Shown here: positions 1 to 9,429 of the stretch, in pieces
Layout of the letters: each line of letters begins with the position of its first letter
Numbering within the stretch: position 1 is the stretch's first letter
DNA from: Bacillus vallismortis
GTDB lineage: Bacteria > Bacillota > Bacilli > Bacillales > Bacillaceae
Length of the DNA: 64,000 nucleotides
Direction: 5' to 3'
Assembly: GCF_040784915.1 (NCBI RefSeq)
Contig: NZ_CP160797.1
Span: 883,001-947,000, forward strand
Notes under the pieces: model-generated
The model's input: the letters and a program-made list of their open reading frames with translations, nothing else
Told to the model about the DNA's origin: nothing
The model's database searches: none
Position numbers and translations under genes: made by a program

Positions 1-1055
1 AAACCGTCTGATTTGGCCTATGTCATCTATACATCAGGCTCTACAGGCCAGCCAAAGGGTGTATTAGTTGAGCACAAATCTCTGATGAATTTATGTCACT
101 GGTATGTCAATTTCCATGAGATCCATGAATCCGACCGGATTACGAACTACCTGAAATATTCGTTTGATGCATCCATTACAGAGATTTTCCCTTGTTTGAT
201 TACGGGAGCTGAATTACACGTTTTAAGAGGCGATATCCGGCTGGATATGGGGAAACTCAATGAGTACATGAATGAAAACGGCATTACCGTCGCAACCCTT
301 CCATACAAGGTGGGCGAACAGTTTATGCAGCAGGATAATCATTCCTTAAGGATGCTCATTTCCGGCGGAGAACAGCTCAATATGAAGACAGATACTGAAT
401 ACCAATTGGTCAACGCGTATGGACCTACGGAAAACACATGCGTTACCACGAGTTATTTCGCAGACCGCAAGGGACAGAACATTCCGATTGGAAAACCTAT
501 ATATAATACGGAAATTTACATTGTTAATCAGAATAATCGACTATGCCCTGTCGGTGTAGTGGGAGAATTATGTGTCTCGGGTGATGGAGTTGCCAGAGGA
601 TATTTAAACAATCCGGAGTTGACCGCGGAAAAATTCGTATCCAATCCTTTTGCGAGCGGAGAGCGAATGTACCGCACTGGAGACCTTGCAAGATGGCTGC
701 CAGATGGAAATATAGAGTTTGTCGGACGAATTGACCATCAAATTAAGCTGCGCGGCTATCGGATTGAACTGGGTGAAATTGAGAGCCATCTGTTAGAGCA
801 CCCGGATGTAAAAGAAGCGGCTGTCATAGCGAGAGAGGGTTCAAGCTTGAGCTTGTGCGGTTATCTCGTATGCGAAAAAAAGGTGACTCCAGCTGAAGTC
901 AGAGAATTTTTGGAGAAGCGGGTGCCTGATTACATGATACCGGCTTATTTCGTTCAGTTGGACAAACTTCCGCTAACCACAAACGATAAAGTGGATAGAA
1001 AAGCCTTGCCGGCGCCAGAGAGAAGCGCATTATCCGAGGTGGAATATGAAGCACC
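1..1055 (+). repeat. A-domain duplication, copy 1 (bacA module 5)
   Basis: Bases 1-1055 match 14350-15404 with only 7 differences and two amino-acid changes (Val/Ile, Lys/Arg). Identity stops abruptly at the A-PCP linker (after GAAGCACC). The upstream limit lies outside the window. Confidence 0.97.
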
Positions 1056-1326
1056 GAAGAACTATATAGAGGAAACTATTGTTTTAATCTGGGAGGAGCT
1101 TTTAGGTGTAAAACCTATAGGCATATCCGACAATTTCTTCGACATAGGAGGGAACTCATTAAAATTGATGAGTGCTCTTACATCAATTAACAAGCAAATG
1201 AATACCAATTTATCTGTGCATAATGTTTTCGAAAATCCTACTGTTAAGCAATTAACGAATGTAATTTTGTCAGCAGGCACTGAATCCAAGATAGATATTC
1301 TAGATTATGTTGAAGAAGAAGTGTGA
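1..1326 (+). CDS. bacA: Bacitracin-type synthetase 1, C-terminal end (module 5 A and PCP domains), 5' partial
   Basis: The reading frame is open from base 1, so the gene begins upstream. What remains is an adenylation domain from its ATP-binding loop (YTSGSTGQPKG) to the A10 lysine (NDKVDRKALP), followed by a peptidyl-carrier domain with the phosphopantetheine serine in FFDIGGNSLK. There is no epimerase, so an L-residue is passed on. Reading the pocket by alignment to GrsA PheA gives D-A-T-T-I-G-A-C-V-K, which I cannot match to a known substrate. The W239-to-T and A301-to-G changes relative to the Phe code suggest a larger aromatic. The protein ends in an acidic tail (DILDYVEEEV), a plausible donor docking element for the N-terminal docking domain of the next synthetase. 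Residue 5 of bacitracin is Ile, so this module differs. The A-domain DNA is 99.3% identical to that of bacC module 2. The bacA name is inferred from cluster order. Confidence 0.85.
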   Translation, partial: KPSDLAYVIYTSGSTGQPKGVLVEHKSLMNLCHWYVNFHEIHESDRITNYLKYSFDASITEIFPCLITGAELHVLRGDIRLDMGKLNEYMNENGITVATLPYKVGEQFMQQDNHSLRMLISGGEQLNMKTDTEYQLVNAYGPTENTCVTTSYFADRKGQNIPIGKPIYNTEIYIVNQNNRLCPVGVVGELCVSGDGVARGYLNNPELTAEKFVSNPFASGERMYRTGDLARWLPDGNIEFVGRIDHQIKLRGYRIELGEIESHLLEHPDVKEAAVIAREGSSLSLCGYLVCEKKVTPAEVREFLEKRVPDYMIPAYFVQLDKLPLTTNDKVDRKALPAPERSALSEVEYEAPKNYIEETIVLIWEELLGVKPIGISDNFFDIGGNSLKLMSALTSINKQMNTNLSVHNVFENPTVKQLTNVILSAGTESKIDILDYVEEEV

Positions 1327-1381
1327 TAAAATAACGATTTTCTTCCAGACTGGATTTAAGAATATACAATGTAAAGTTTTA

Positions 1382-1433
1382 ACACATGGGATATTGTGCA
1401 ATCTCCAATTTTTGAGATTGCACAACCGTGTGT
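1382..1433 (+). other. Strong intercistronic hairpin between bacA and bacB
   Basis: A perfect 12-bp inverted repeat (TTGTGCAATCTC at 1394-1405, GAGATTGCACAA at 1414-1425) has an 8-nt loop. After a 4-nt bulge the stem continues with 8 more pairs (ACACATGG at 1382-1389, CCGTGTGT at 1426-1433, one G-T pair). No T-run follows, so it does not look like an intrinsic terminator. An mRNA processing or stability element is possible. Confidence 0.7.
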
Positions 1434-1502
1434 AAGGGATCTGTGAAATCACTTCACTAAGATTTATTCAGGTATTGTAAAGTGAAAGGGTTGATTATCA
1501 AC

Positions 1503-4500
1503 ATGGACATTAATCGCTTTGTAGATGAGCTTAAACAATTAAATATTTCCCTATACCATAACAAAGGGAAAATAAAGATTATCGGTCCCAGAGAGTTAGT
1601 AACCAATGAAATCAAACAAAGAATAAAAATGCATAAACAACAAATAATTGCTGTATTAGAAGCCCAAGATATGAAAAGAAAAGATGAAATCACAAAAGTT
1701 GTATCAACTAAAAATGGATGTTATCCTCTATCACTGTCACAGAAGAGAATGATGATTTTACACCAACTAGAAACCGAGGGAACTACATACAACATACCTT
1801 TGGTGATGAAATTGAAGGGCGATATCAGATTGAACATCCTTGAGGATGCGTTTAAAACACTAATTAATAGACATGACAGCTTGAGAACATCATTTGTTAA
1901 TATCGATGGTGAGCCTGTACAAAAATTGGAACAAGAAGTGGGTTTTAAAATAGAGCAAGAAGATATAGCAGAAGCAAATGTCCCAGAGAGAATCAAGGCC
2001 TTTATAAGGCCATTTCACTTAGAGAAGGCTCCGCTGCTAAGAGCAGAATTATTAAAAATAAAAGATGGAGAGCATATCTTGATGCTTGATATGCATCATA
2101 TTATTTCTGATGGCCTGTCAATGGTCATTATGATGAAAGAGCTGTGCGATATTTACAACGGAATTGAGTTAAGTCCATTAAATATACAATATAAGGATTA
2201 CTCTGAATGGCAAAGAACGCTGTATGAAGGAAAGAGTATACAAAAACAAGAGGAGTACTGGCTTAACGTATTCAAAGACGAGATCCCTGTTCTTAATATA
2301 CCGACAGATTATAAAAGGCCTCAGCTTCAAAGCAATGAGGGAGATAGTTTAGGTTTTGAGATAGACGCTAATCTAATGTATCAACTTAAAGCTCTTGCCA
2401 GAGAAAATGGCGTAACACTGTATATGCTTCTGTTAGCTGCATATACAATTCTGCTTTCAAAATATTCAGGGCAAGAAGATATAATAATCGGAACTCCGGT
2501 TTCGGGCAGGTCTCGTCCAGAGTTTAGAAGTATCATCGGCATGTTCATCAATACTTTGGCGATGCGAAATAATCCTAGAGCTGATATCAAATTTATTGAT
2601 TATTTGAAAGAAGTAAAAGTGAACACATTAAATGCATATGACAATCAGGATTATCAATTTGATTCTTTAGTAGAAAAGTTAGGAATTGCTAATGATAAAA
2701 GCAGAAATCCCCTATTCGATACTATGTTTGATATCCAAACTGCAGGTGATGTCTCATTTCATATCGATGGAATCTCACCAGAAGTATATGATATTAAATT
2801 AAATATAGCTAAATTTGATTTAAGCCTTACAGCCATAGAGTATCCAGATCGTTTATCTTTTGATTTACAATACTGCACCAAATTATTTAAAAGAGAATCC
2901 ATTGTAAGACTATCAAAACACTTTGTTAACTTGCTGGTTTCACTTGTTGATGATCCAACACAAAAACTAAATGAAATCAATATTCTCTCAGAAACAGAAA
3001 GACATGTTTTGTTACATAAGTTCAATGATACCAAATCTGAATTAACGAAAACTCTGAATATAACCAGATGTTTTGAAAAGCAAGTGGAAAAAGCACCGAA
3101 TCACACAGCGCTAGTATTTGAAGAAAAGTATATTACCTACAGAGAATTGAACGAAAAAGCGAACCAACTGGCAAGAATACTCAGGTCAAAAGGAGTAAAA
3201 AGAGATGTAATCACAGGGGTTATTGCTGAAAAATCTGCAGACATGATAGTCGGATTATTAGCTGTTTTAAAAGCTGGAGGAGCCTATTTACCGATAGATC
3301 CGGAATATCCCGCAGAAAGAATCCAACACATCCTTCAGGATAGCAGTGTAAACATAATTGTATGTCAGGAACATCTTAAAAATAAATTTGAATCGACAAC
3401 CACAGCAGAATTTGTTTCGTTTGGAGAAAAAAACATCGGTCTTCAAAGTAAGGAAAACCTGCATCACATCAATGAACCCTCTGACTTAGCCTACATAATT
3501 TACACATCAGGTTCGACAGGGAAACCTAAAGGGGTTATGACCACTCATCAAAATGTTATGAATTATATTCATGCTTTTTCAGAAGTAATACCTTTAAATG
3601 AGAACGATTCAATCCTGCAAGTATCTTCATTTTCATTTGATGCGTTCACAGAAGAAATATTCCCAATCCTTCTAAACTCAGGGAAGCTTGTCATAAGCAG
3701 AAGCCTTAAAGAGATGAATATTGATAAGCTGGTAAACTTAATTCATTTACACAAAATCACATTAGTCAGCTGCTCACCATTATTATTAAACGAAATTGAT
3801 AAGAGTCAACATTTAATTTTGAATAACAACATGAAGTTTATTAGTGGCGGTGATGTTCTAAAGTATGAATATATAAAAAATATGATTAAGACGGCGAACG
3901 TATACAATTCATACGGTCCTACTGAAGCAACTGTTTGCGCTACATATTATAAGGTGAGCCCGAAGGATTGGCTAAAAACAAGTATACCCATTGGCAAGCC
4001 AATCAGTAATTATAAAGTCTATATTTTAGATGAACATTCTCAATTGCTTCCCATAGGAGTAGCTGGGGAACTATATATTGGTGGTAAGGGATTAGCCAGA
4101 GGATATCAAAATAATATTGAGCTGACAGAAAATAAATTTGTAATAAATAGATGGAATCCAGAAGAAAAATTGTATCGTACTGGAGATATGGCTAGGTGGC
4201 TGCCTGATGGAAATATTGAGTTTCTGGGGAGAATAGACAATCAAGTTAAGATACGCGGATTCAGAATCGAACTTGATGAAATAGAATACCACTTGTTGCA
4301 ACATACAAATATTAAAGAAGCAAAAGTGGCAGTAAAAGAAGGCAACCAAAATAATAAATATCTATGTGCATACTTAACGGTAATTGAGCATTATGACAAT
4401 ATTGATAAATTTAAGCTCAGAGAAGCTCTTTTAAAAGAACTTCCTGAATATATGGTTCCCTTTTATTTTATGCAGGTGAAAAAAATGCCTCTCACAATAA

Positions 4501-7500
4501 ATGGGAAAATTGATCTTAAAGCGTTACCAGAACCAGATTTGACTAAAATCATCGAAGAAACATACGAAGGACCTCAAAATGATATAGAAAAAAAACTCAC
4601 ATCCATTTGGAAGGAGATTTTGGGTGTTGAAAAAATTGGTGTGAATCATAATTTCTTCGATGCAGGCGGAGATTCGCTAAGGGCTTTCTCTTTAGCCTCT
4701 AAAATATTTAAAACACTGGAAGTAGAAATTCCCTTAAAGCAAATTTTCACTTCACCTACAATAAAAGGGCTCAGTGAATGGATAAATGGACAAGAGACAA
4801 GCATTTATTCCACTATAAAGCAAACTGAAGAAAAGGATTATTATTCTCTGTCTTCAGCTCAAAAAAGACTTTACATTCTTAATGAAATAGAAGGAAGAAG
4901 AAGCATTACATATAATCTTCCGTTTGTCTTAAAAATAAGCGGCCCGCTTAATCTAAACGCCTTTGAGAATGCCTTTAGAAAATTGATTAACAGGCATGAA
5001 GGATTGAGGACAGCCTTTGTCATACAAAACGGGGAACCTGTACAAAAGGTTTTTAAAGATGCAGAATTCAAGATTGGTGTTAAATATTCGGATAATTTCA
5101 ATTTGACAAACAAAATGCCAAGGTTTATTAAGCCGTTTAATTTAGAAGAGGCCCCGCTTTTAAGAGTTGAGATGATAAACATTAACCATGAAGAACATAT
5201 AATGCTGTTTGATATACATCATATTATTTCAGATGGTATCTCACTTGATATTTTAATGAAAGAATTAGCGGATATTTACAATGGGAAACCTTTGCCTCCT
5301 TTGAAAATACAGTATAAAGATTATTCAGAATGGCAAAAGGGATTATACATCAATAACAGCATAAAAAAACAGGAAGAATACTGGTTAAATGTTTTTAGAG
5401 ATGAAATCCCAGTCCTTAATATGCCTACTGATTATCCTCGGCCGCAAATCCAAAGCAACGAGGGTCATAGATATGGTTTTGCATTGGAGCCTGAATTAAC
5501 ACAAAAACTGAGAATTTTAGCTAGAGAAAAAGGAGTCACTATGTATATGCTCTTGCTGGGAGCTTATACTACACTTCTATCAAAATATACAGGTCAAGAG
5601 GATATTATTGTAGGTTCTCCTATAGAAGGGAGACATCATGAAGATTTAAAAAATATTATAGGGATGTTCGTCAATACTCTCGCCATGAGGAATTATCCTA
5701 AACAAGAAATCAGGTTTGCCGACTATTTAAAAGAAATTAAAGAAAATACATTAAATGCTTATGACAATCAAGATTATCAATTCGATGAGCTTGTTGAAAA
5801 ATTAAATTTACAAAGAGACATAAGCCGAAATGCATTGTTTGATACGATGTTTTCTTTTCATAGTCCAACAGAAACCAGCTTTGGTGTAAATGAATTAACA
5901 TTTGAACCTATTAACATTGACTTTGATATAGCAAAGTTTGATTTAAGTCTCTCAGCCATCGATTTTTCTGATCATATAAAATTCGACCTTGAGTACTGTA
6001 CAGAATTATTTAAGGAAAGTACTATTAAACGATTTTCGAGCCATATGAATAACTTATTGCGAGAAATTGTCAATAATCCATATCAAAAATTATGTGAACT
6101 TAATATTCTTTCAGATGAAGAAAGAAAAACACTATTATATGAGTTTAATGATACAGAGACGCCGTTTCCTGTCTCCACGATTCATGCTTTGTTTGAAAAT
6201 GAGGTAGAAAAGAACCCTGCCGCAACAGCTGTGGTCTTTGGTGACAGAGAACTAAGCTACAAAGAATTAAACGAAAAAGCAAATAGACTAGCTAGAACTA
6301 TGAGGGATAAAGGAATAACAAGAGGCAGTATAGTGGGAATAATGGTCGACAGATCTGTAGATATGGCTGCAGGAATACTAGCGATTTTAAAGGCTGGGGG
6401 AGCATACCTGCCAATCGATCCTGATTATCCACAAGAGAGAATAAACTTTATGTTAAATGATAGTTTAGCAGATATCATTCTTACACAAGGTCATTACATG
6501 AAAAGAATGAATTTCCATCAGGAAGCAATAAATATTGATGATTTAACAATGTATCATGAAGACGGAAGTAATCTTAATGCCATCAATTCAACGTCTGATT
6601 TAGCCTATGTTATTTATACATCTGGCACAACTGGTACTCCTAAAGGCGTTATGGTAGAGCATAAAAATATAATTAATGCCCATTACGCTTGGAGAGAGCA
6701 CTATGGATTGTCCGCATTTAAAGTGAGGCTCCTTCAGTTGGCGAGTATGTCCTTTGATGTATTTACGGGGGATTTATGCAGGAGCTTATTGAATGGGGGC
6801 ACAATGTATATTGTGTCAAATCATACTAAATTAGACATGGAATTATTACATGCAGAAATAGAAAAACATAGTATTAATATTTTCGAGTCAACGCCTGGCC
6901 TTATCATTCCGTTGATGAACTATATTTATGACAAAAAACTTAACATAAACAGTTTAAAATTGTTGATTCTAGGATCTGACAGCTGTCCTTTAAGTGAGTA
7001 TAAAAAATTGCTTGAATTATTTGGGGACAACATGAGAATTATAAATAGCTATGGGGTAACGGAGGCAGCTGTAGATTCAAGCTATTATGAAGAAACCTAT
7101 GGCCATCTTCCCCAGTTGATCAATACGCCAATAGGAAAGCCGCTTAATAATACAAAGTTCTATGTATTAAATTCTTCATTAACACCTCAGCCATTAGGAG
7201 TATATGGAGAGTTGTATATAGGAGGAAAAGGTGTTGCAAGAGGGTATCTTAACAAGCCTTCTATTACAAGTGAGAGATTTTTAGACGATTGCTTTGAATC
7301 TGGACAAAAAATGTATAGAACTGGGGATATGGCCAGGTGGCATCCGGACGGAAACTTAGAATTTCTTGGGCGTGCAGATGATCAAGTGAAAATTAGAGGT
7401 TATAGAATTGAAACGGGTGAAATAGAATCCTGTTTGCTGCGGTACGTGAATGTAAATCAAGCATTAGTAATTGCCCGAAATAATGAGAGTGATAACCCGT

Positions 7501-9353
7501 ATTTATGTGCATATTTCACTGCTGAAGTAAATGTAACTGCAAGCCAATTAAGAAACTATCTATCTATGCATATACCCGATTTTATGATTCCAGCTTATTT
7601 TATTCAATTAGATGCCTTTCCTTTAACCCCGAATGGAAAAATCGACAGAAAAGCATTGCCTTTAGCTGGATCTGATTATCATTACAGTTCAGAAGATTAT
7701 GAATCTCCCAGAAACCAAATAGAAGAGGAATTAATCACTATTTGGGAAGATGTCTTGGGTATAAGCGGAATTGGAATCAACAAAAGCTTTTTTGAAATCG
7801 GTGGCGATTCAATTAAAGCATTGCAGATCGTTTCAAAACTATCAAAGAAAGGATTAAAACTTAAAATTAGGGACTTGTTTGCTAATCCTAAAATAAAAAA
7901 TCTTAGCAAGTATATCCTATTTGATAGAAAACCTAATAATGAAAATGAAATCATTCAGGGCAGCTTGCCATTAACTCCTATCCAAAAAAGGCATTTTGAC
8001 ATAAACAGCACCGAATTTAATCATTATAATCAAGCGTTCATGCTTTTTAGAAAAGATGGATTTAATGAAGGTCTTACAGAAGCAGTTTTTTCAAAAATTA
8101 CTGAACATCATGATGCTTTGAGAATCGTCTTTAAAGAAGAAAACGGAGCCTTTGTCCAATTTAATCGAGGATTAAGTGAAAAAGCCTTTGATTTGAATGT
8201 TTGTGATATCTCCAACGAAAGAGACCCTAATGCCTTTGTCCAGCATATAGCTACCAATTTGCAGAAAGAGATTTCGATATCAAATGGAAAACTAATGAAG
8301 CTTTGCATATTCAAAACACAAGAAGGCGACCATCTGCTGATTGTTGTTCATCACCTAATTATCGATGGAGTTTCCTGGAGAATTCTTTTCGAAGATTTGC
8401 AAACAGCATACAAGCAGGCTCTAAATGGAGAAAAGATTGACTTGGGTTATAAAACTAGTTCTTACATGGAATTTTCAAAAAAACTAACAGAGTATGCGGA
8501 CAGCAAGCTGCTTAAGAAAGAAGTGGAATACTGGGAAGCAATATCAAAAGAAAAAACATACTTCTTGCCCAAAGCACAAGATGAAAATTCATATGATTAT
8601 GAAAACAATAAAACATTTAGAATCTCTTTAAACGAAGAATTCACGGCTAAATTATTAGGTGAAACCAACAAAGCCTACAATACGCAAATAAACGATTTGC
8701 TCCTGACTGCTTTATTGGCAACAGTAAGGGAGTTAACAGGTGAAAACAAGTTAAAGGTTCTGATGGAAGGACATGGAAGGGAGGAGATCTTTGAAAATAT
8801 AGATTTAAGCAGGACAATAGGTTGGTTTACGTCATTGTATCCTGTATATCTGGATTTAAATGAAGAAATAGAAATATCCAAAAGCATAAAAATAGTAAAA
8901 GAAACATTAAGGAAAGTCCCTAATAACGGGATAGGATACGGCATACTAAAATATTTAGCGAAATCAAACATTCTTTTAGAAGACGAGGCTCCTCCTATAT
9001 TATTTAACTTCTTAGGCGAAATTGATGCAGATATTGCAAATCATGAATTTTCCTCATCATGGTTACCAACCGGTGTCAATATAGGCGAAAGCAGTGCCCG
9101 AGATGCATCTATCGAAATGGATTCTATCGTGGCAAAAGGAAAATTATTCATCAGCACTTCATTCAACTATAAAGAATATTCAGAGTCCGCAATAGCGAAC
9201 TTTAATAAGACGTATAAAAAACATTTGGAAATGATTATCGATCACTGTGCCAATAAATCTGATAGTGAAAAAACATCTTCTGATTACGGCTCTGATTTGT
9301 CATTAGATGATCTTGAAGAACTTTTAAATGAATATGAACATGCAGACAGCTAG
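1503..9353 (+). CDS. bacB: Bacitracin-type synthetase 2: Lys and D-Orn modules
   Basis: A two-module NRPS of 2,616 residues, close to BacB of B. licheniformis (about 2,607). Order: TubC_N-type docking domain (1-55); C (HHIISDG near 198); A1; PCP (FFDAGGDSLR near 1050); C (HHIISDG near 1239); A2; PCP (FFEIGGDSIK near 2096); epimerase (HHLIIDGVSW near 2283, EGHGRE); short C-terminal communication helix (LDDLEELLNEYEH). The A1 pocket reads D-A-E-S-I-G-S-V-C-K, the Lys code of bacitracin. A2 reads D-V-G-E-I-G-S-V-D-K, an ornithine code. With the epimerase this adds L-Lys6 and D-Orn7. Both C domains are of the LCL type (YPLSLSQKR, YSLSSAQKR), matching L-acceptors upstream. DNA is strongly AT-rich. 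The ATG at 1503 was chosen because the docking domain starts there; its Shine-Dalgarno (AAAGGG, 12 nt upstream) is weak, and GTG 1482 and TTG 1491 are alternatives. Confidence 0.92.
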   Translation: MDINRFVDELKQLNISLYHNKGKIKIIGPRELVTNEIKQRIKMHKQQIIAVLEAQDMKRKDEITKVVSTKNGCYPLSLSQKRMMILHQLETEGTTYNIPLVMKLKGDIRLNILEDAFKTLINRHDSLRTSFVNIDGEPVQKLEQEVGFKIEQEDIAEANVPERIKAFIRPFHLEKAPLLRAELLKIKDGEHILMLDMHHIISDGLSMVIMMKELCDIYNGIELSPLNIQYKDYSEWQRTLYEGKSIQKQEEYWLNVFKDEIPVLNIPTDYKRPQLQSNEGDSLGFEIDANLMYQLKALARENGVTLYMLLLAAYTILLSKYSGQEDIIIGTPVSGRSRPEFRSIIGMFINTLAMRNNPRADIKFIDYLKEVKVNTLNAYDNQDYQFDSLVEKLGIANDKSRNPLFDTMFDIQTAGDVSFHIDGISPEVYDIKLNIAKFDLSLTAIEYPDRLSFDLQYCTKLFKRESIVRLSKHFVNLLVSLVDDPTQKLNEINILSETERHVLLHKFNDTKSELTKTLNITRCFEKQVEKAPNHTALVFEEKYITYRELNEKANQLARILRSKGVKRDVITGVIAEKSADMIVGLLAVLKAGGAYLPIDPEYPAERIQHILQDSSVNIIVCQEHLKNKFESTTTAEFVSFGEKNIGLQSKENLHHINEPSDLAYIIYTSGSTGKPKGVMTTHQNVMNYIHAFSEVIPLNENDSILQVSSFSFDAFTEEIFPILLNSGKLVISRSLKEMNIDKLVNLIHLHKITLVSCSPLLLNEIDKSQHLILNNNMKFISGGDVLKYEYIKNMIKTANVYNSYGPTEATVCATYYKVSPKDWLKTSIPIGKPISNYKVYILDEHSQLLPIGVAGELYIGGKGLARGYQNNIELTENKFVINRWNPEEKLYRTGDMARWLPDGNIEFLGRIDNQVKIRGFRIELDEIEYHLLQHTNIKEAKVAVKEGNQNNKYLCAYLTVIEHYDNIDKFKLREALLKELPEYMVPFYFMQVKKMPLTINGKIDLKALPEPDLTKIIEETYEGPQNDIEKKLTSIWKEILGVEKIGVNHNFFDAGGDSLRAFSLASKIFKTLEVEIPLKQIFTSPTIKGLSEWINGQETSIYSTIKQTEEKDYYSLSSAQKRLYILNEIEGRRSITYNLPFVLKISGPLNLNAFENAFRKLINRHEGLRTAFVIQNGEPVQKVFKDAEFKIGVKYSDNFNLTNKMPRFIKPFNLEEAPLLRVEMININHEEHIMLFDIHHIISDGISLDILMKELADIYNGKPLPPLKIQYKDYSEWQKGLYINNSIKKQEEYWLNVFRDEIPVLNMPTDYPRPQIQSNEGHRYGFALEPELTQKLRILAREKGVTMYMLLLGAYTTLLSKYTGQEDIIVGSPIEGRHHEDLKNIIGMFVNTLAMRNYPKQEIRFADYLKEIKENTLNAYDNQDYQFDELVEKLNLQRDISRNALFDTMFSFHSPTETSFGVNELTFEPINIDFDIAKFDLSLSAIDFSDHIKFDLEYCTELFKESTIKRFSSHMNNLLREIVNNPYQKLCELNILSDEERKTLLYEFNDTETPFPVSTIHALFENEVEKNPAATAVVFGDRELSYKELNEKANRLARTMRDKGITRGSIVGIMVDRSVDMAAGILAILKAGGAYLPIDPDYPQERINFMLNDSLADIILTQGHYMKRMNFHQEAINIDDLTMYHEDGSNLNAINSTSDLAYVIYTSGTTGTPKGVMVEHKNIINAHYAWREHYGLSAFKVRLLQLASMSFDVFTGDLCRSLLNGGTMYIVSNHTKLDMELLHAEIEKHSINIFESTPGLIIPLMNYIYDKKLNINSLKLLILGSDSCPLSEYKKLLELFGDNMRIINSYGVTEAAVDSSYYEETYGHLPQLINTPIGKPLNNTKFYVLNSSLTPQPLGVYGELYIGGKGVARGYLNKPSITSERFLDDCFESGQKMYRTGDMARWHPDGNLEFLGRADDQVKIRGYRIETGEIESCLLRYVNVNQALVIARNNESDNPYLCAYFTAEVNVTASQLRNYLSMHIPDFMIPAYFIQLDAFPLTPNGKIDRKALPLAGSDYHYSSEDYESPRNQIEEELITIWEDVLGISGIGINKSFFEIGGDSIKALQIVSKLSKKGLKLKIRDLFANPKIKNLSKYILFDRKPNNENEIIQGSLPLTPIQKRHFDINSTEFNHYNQAFMLFRKDGFNEGLTEAVFSKITEHHDALRIVFKEENGAFVQFNRGLSEKAFDLNVCDISNERDPNAFVQHIATNLQKEISISNGKLMKLCIFKTQEGDHLLIVVHHLIIDGVSWRILFEDLQTAYKQALNGEKIDLGYKTSSYMEFSKKLTEYADSKLLKKEVEYWEAISKEKTYFLPKAQDENSYDYENNKTFRISLNEEFTAKLLGETNKAYNTQINDLLLTALLATVRELTGENKLKVLMEGHGREEIFENIDLSRTIGWFTSLYPVYLDLNEEIEISKSIKIVKETLRKVPNNGIGYGILKYLAKSNILLEDEAPPILFNFLGEIDADIANHEFSSSWLPTGVNIGESSARDASIEMDSIVAKGKLFISTSFNYKEYSESAIANFNKTYKKHLEMIIDHCANKSDSEKTSSDYGSDLSLDDLEELLNEYEHADS

Positions 9354-9429
9354 TAAAAAGATTATTCTGAGTTTTTCTTCGGATATTCTTCGGATATTTT
9401 TTACAGAAACATTTTAGGAGGATTATGTC

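Noticed and set aside
1382..1433. Terminator between bacA and bacB
   Set aside because: The stem is strong but no T-run follows on the plus strand, and bacB has no other evident promoter.
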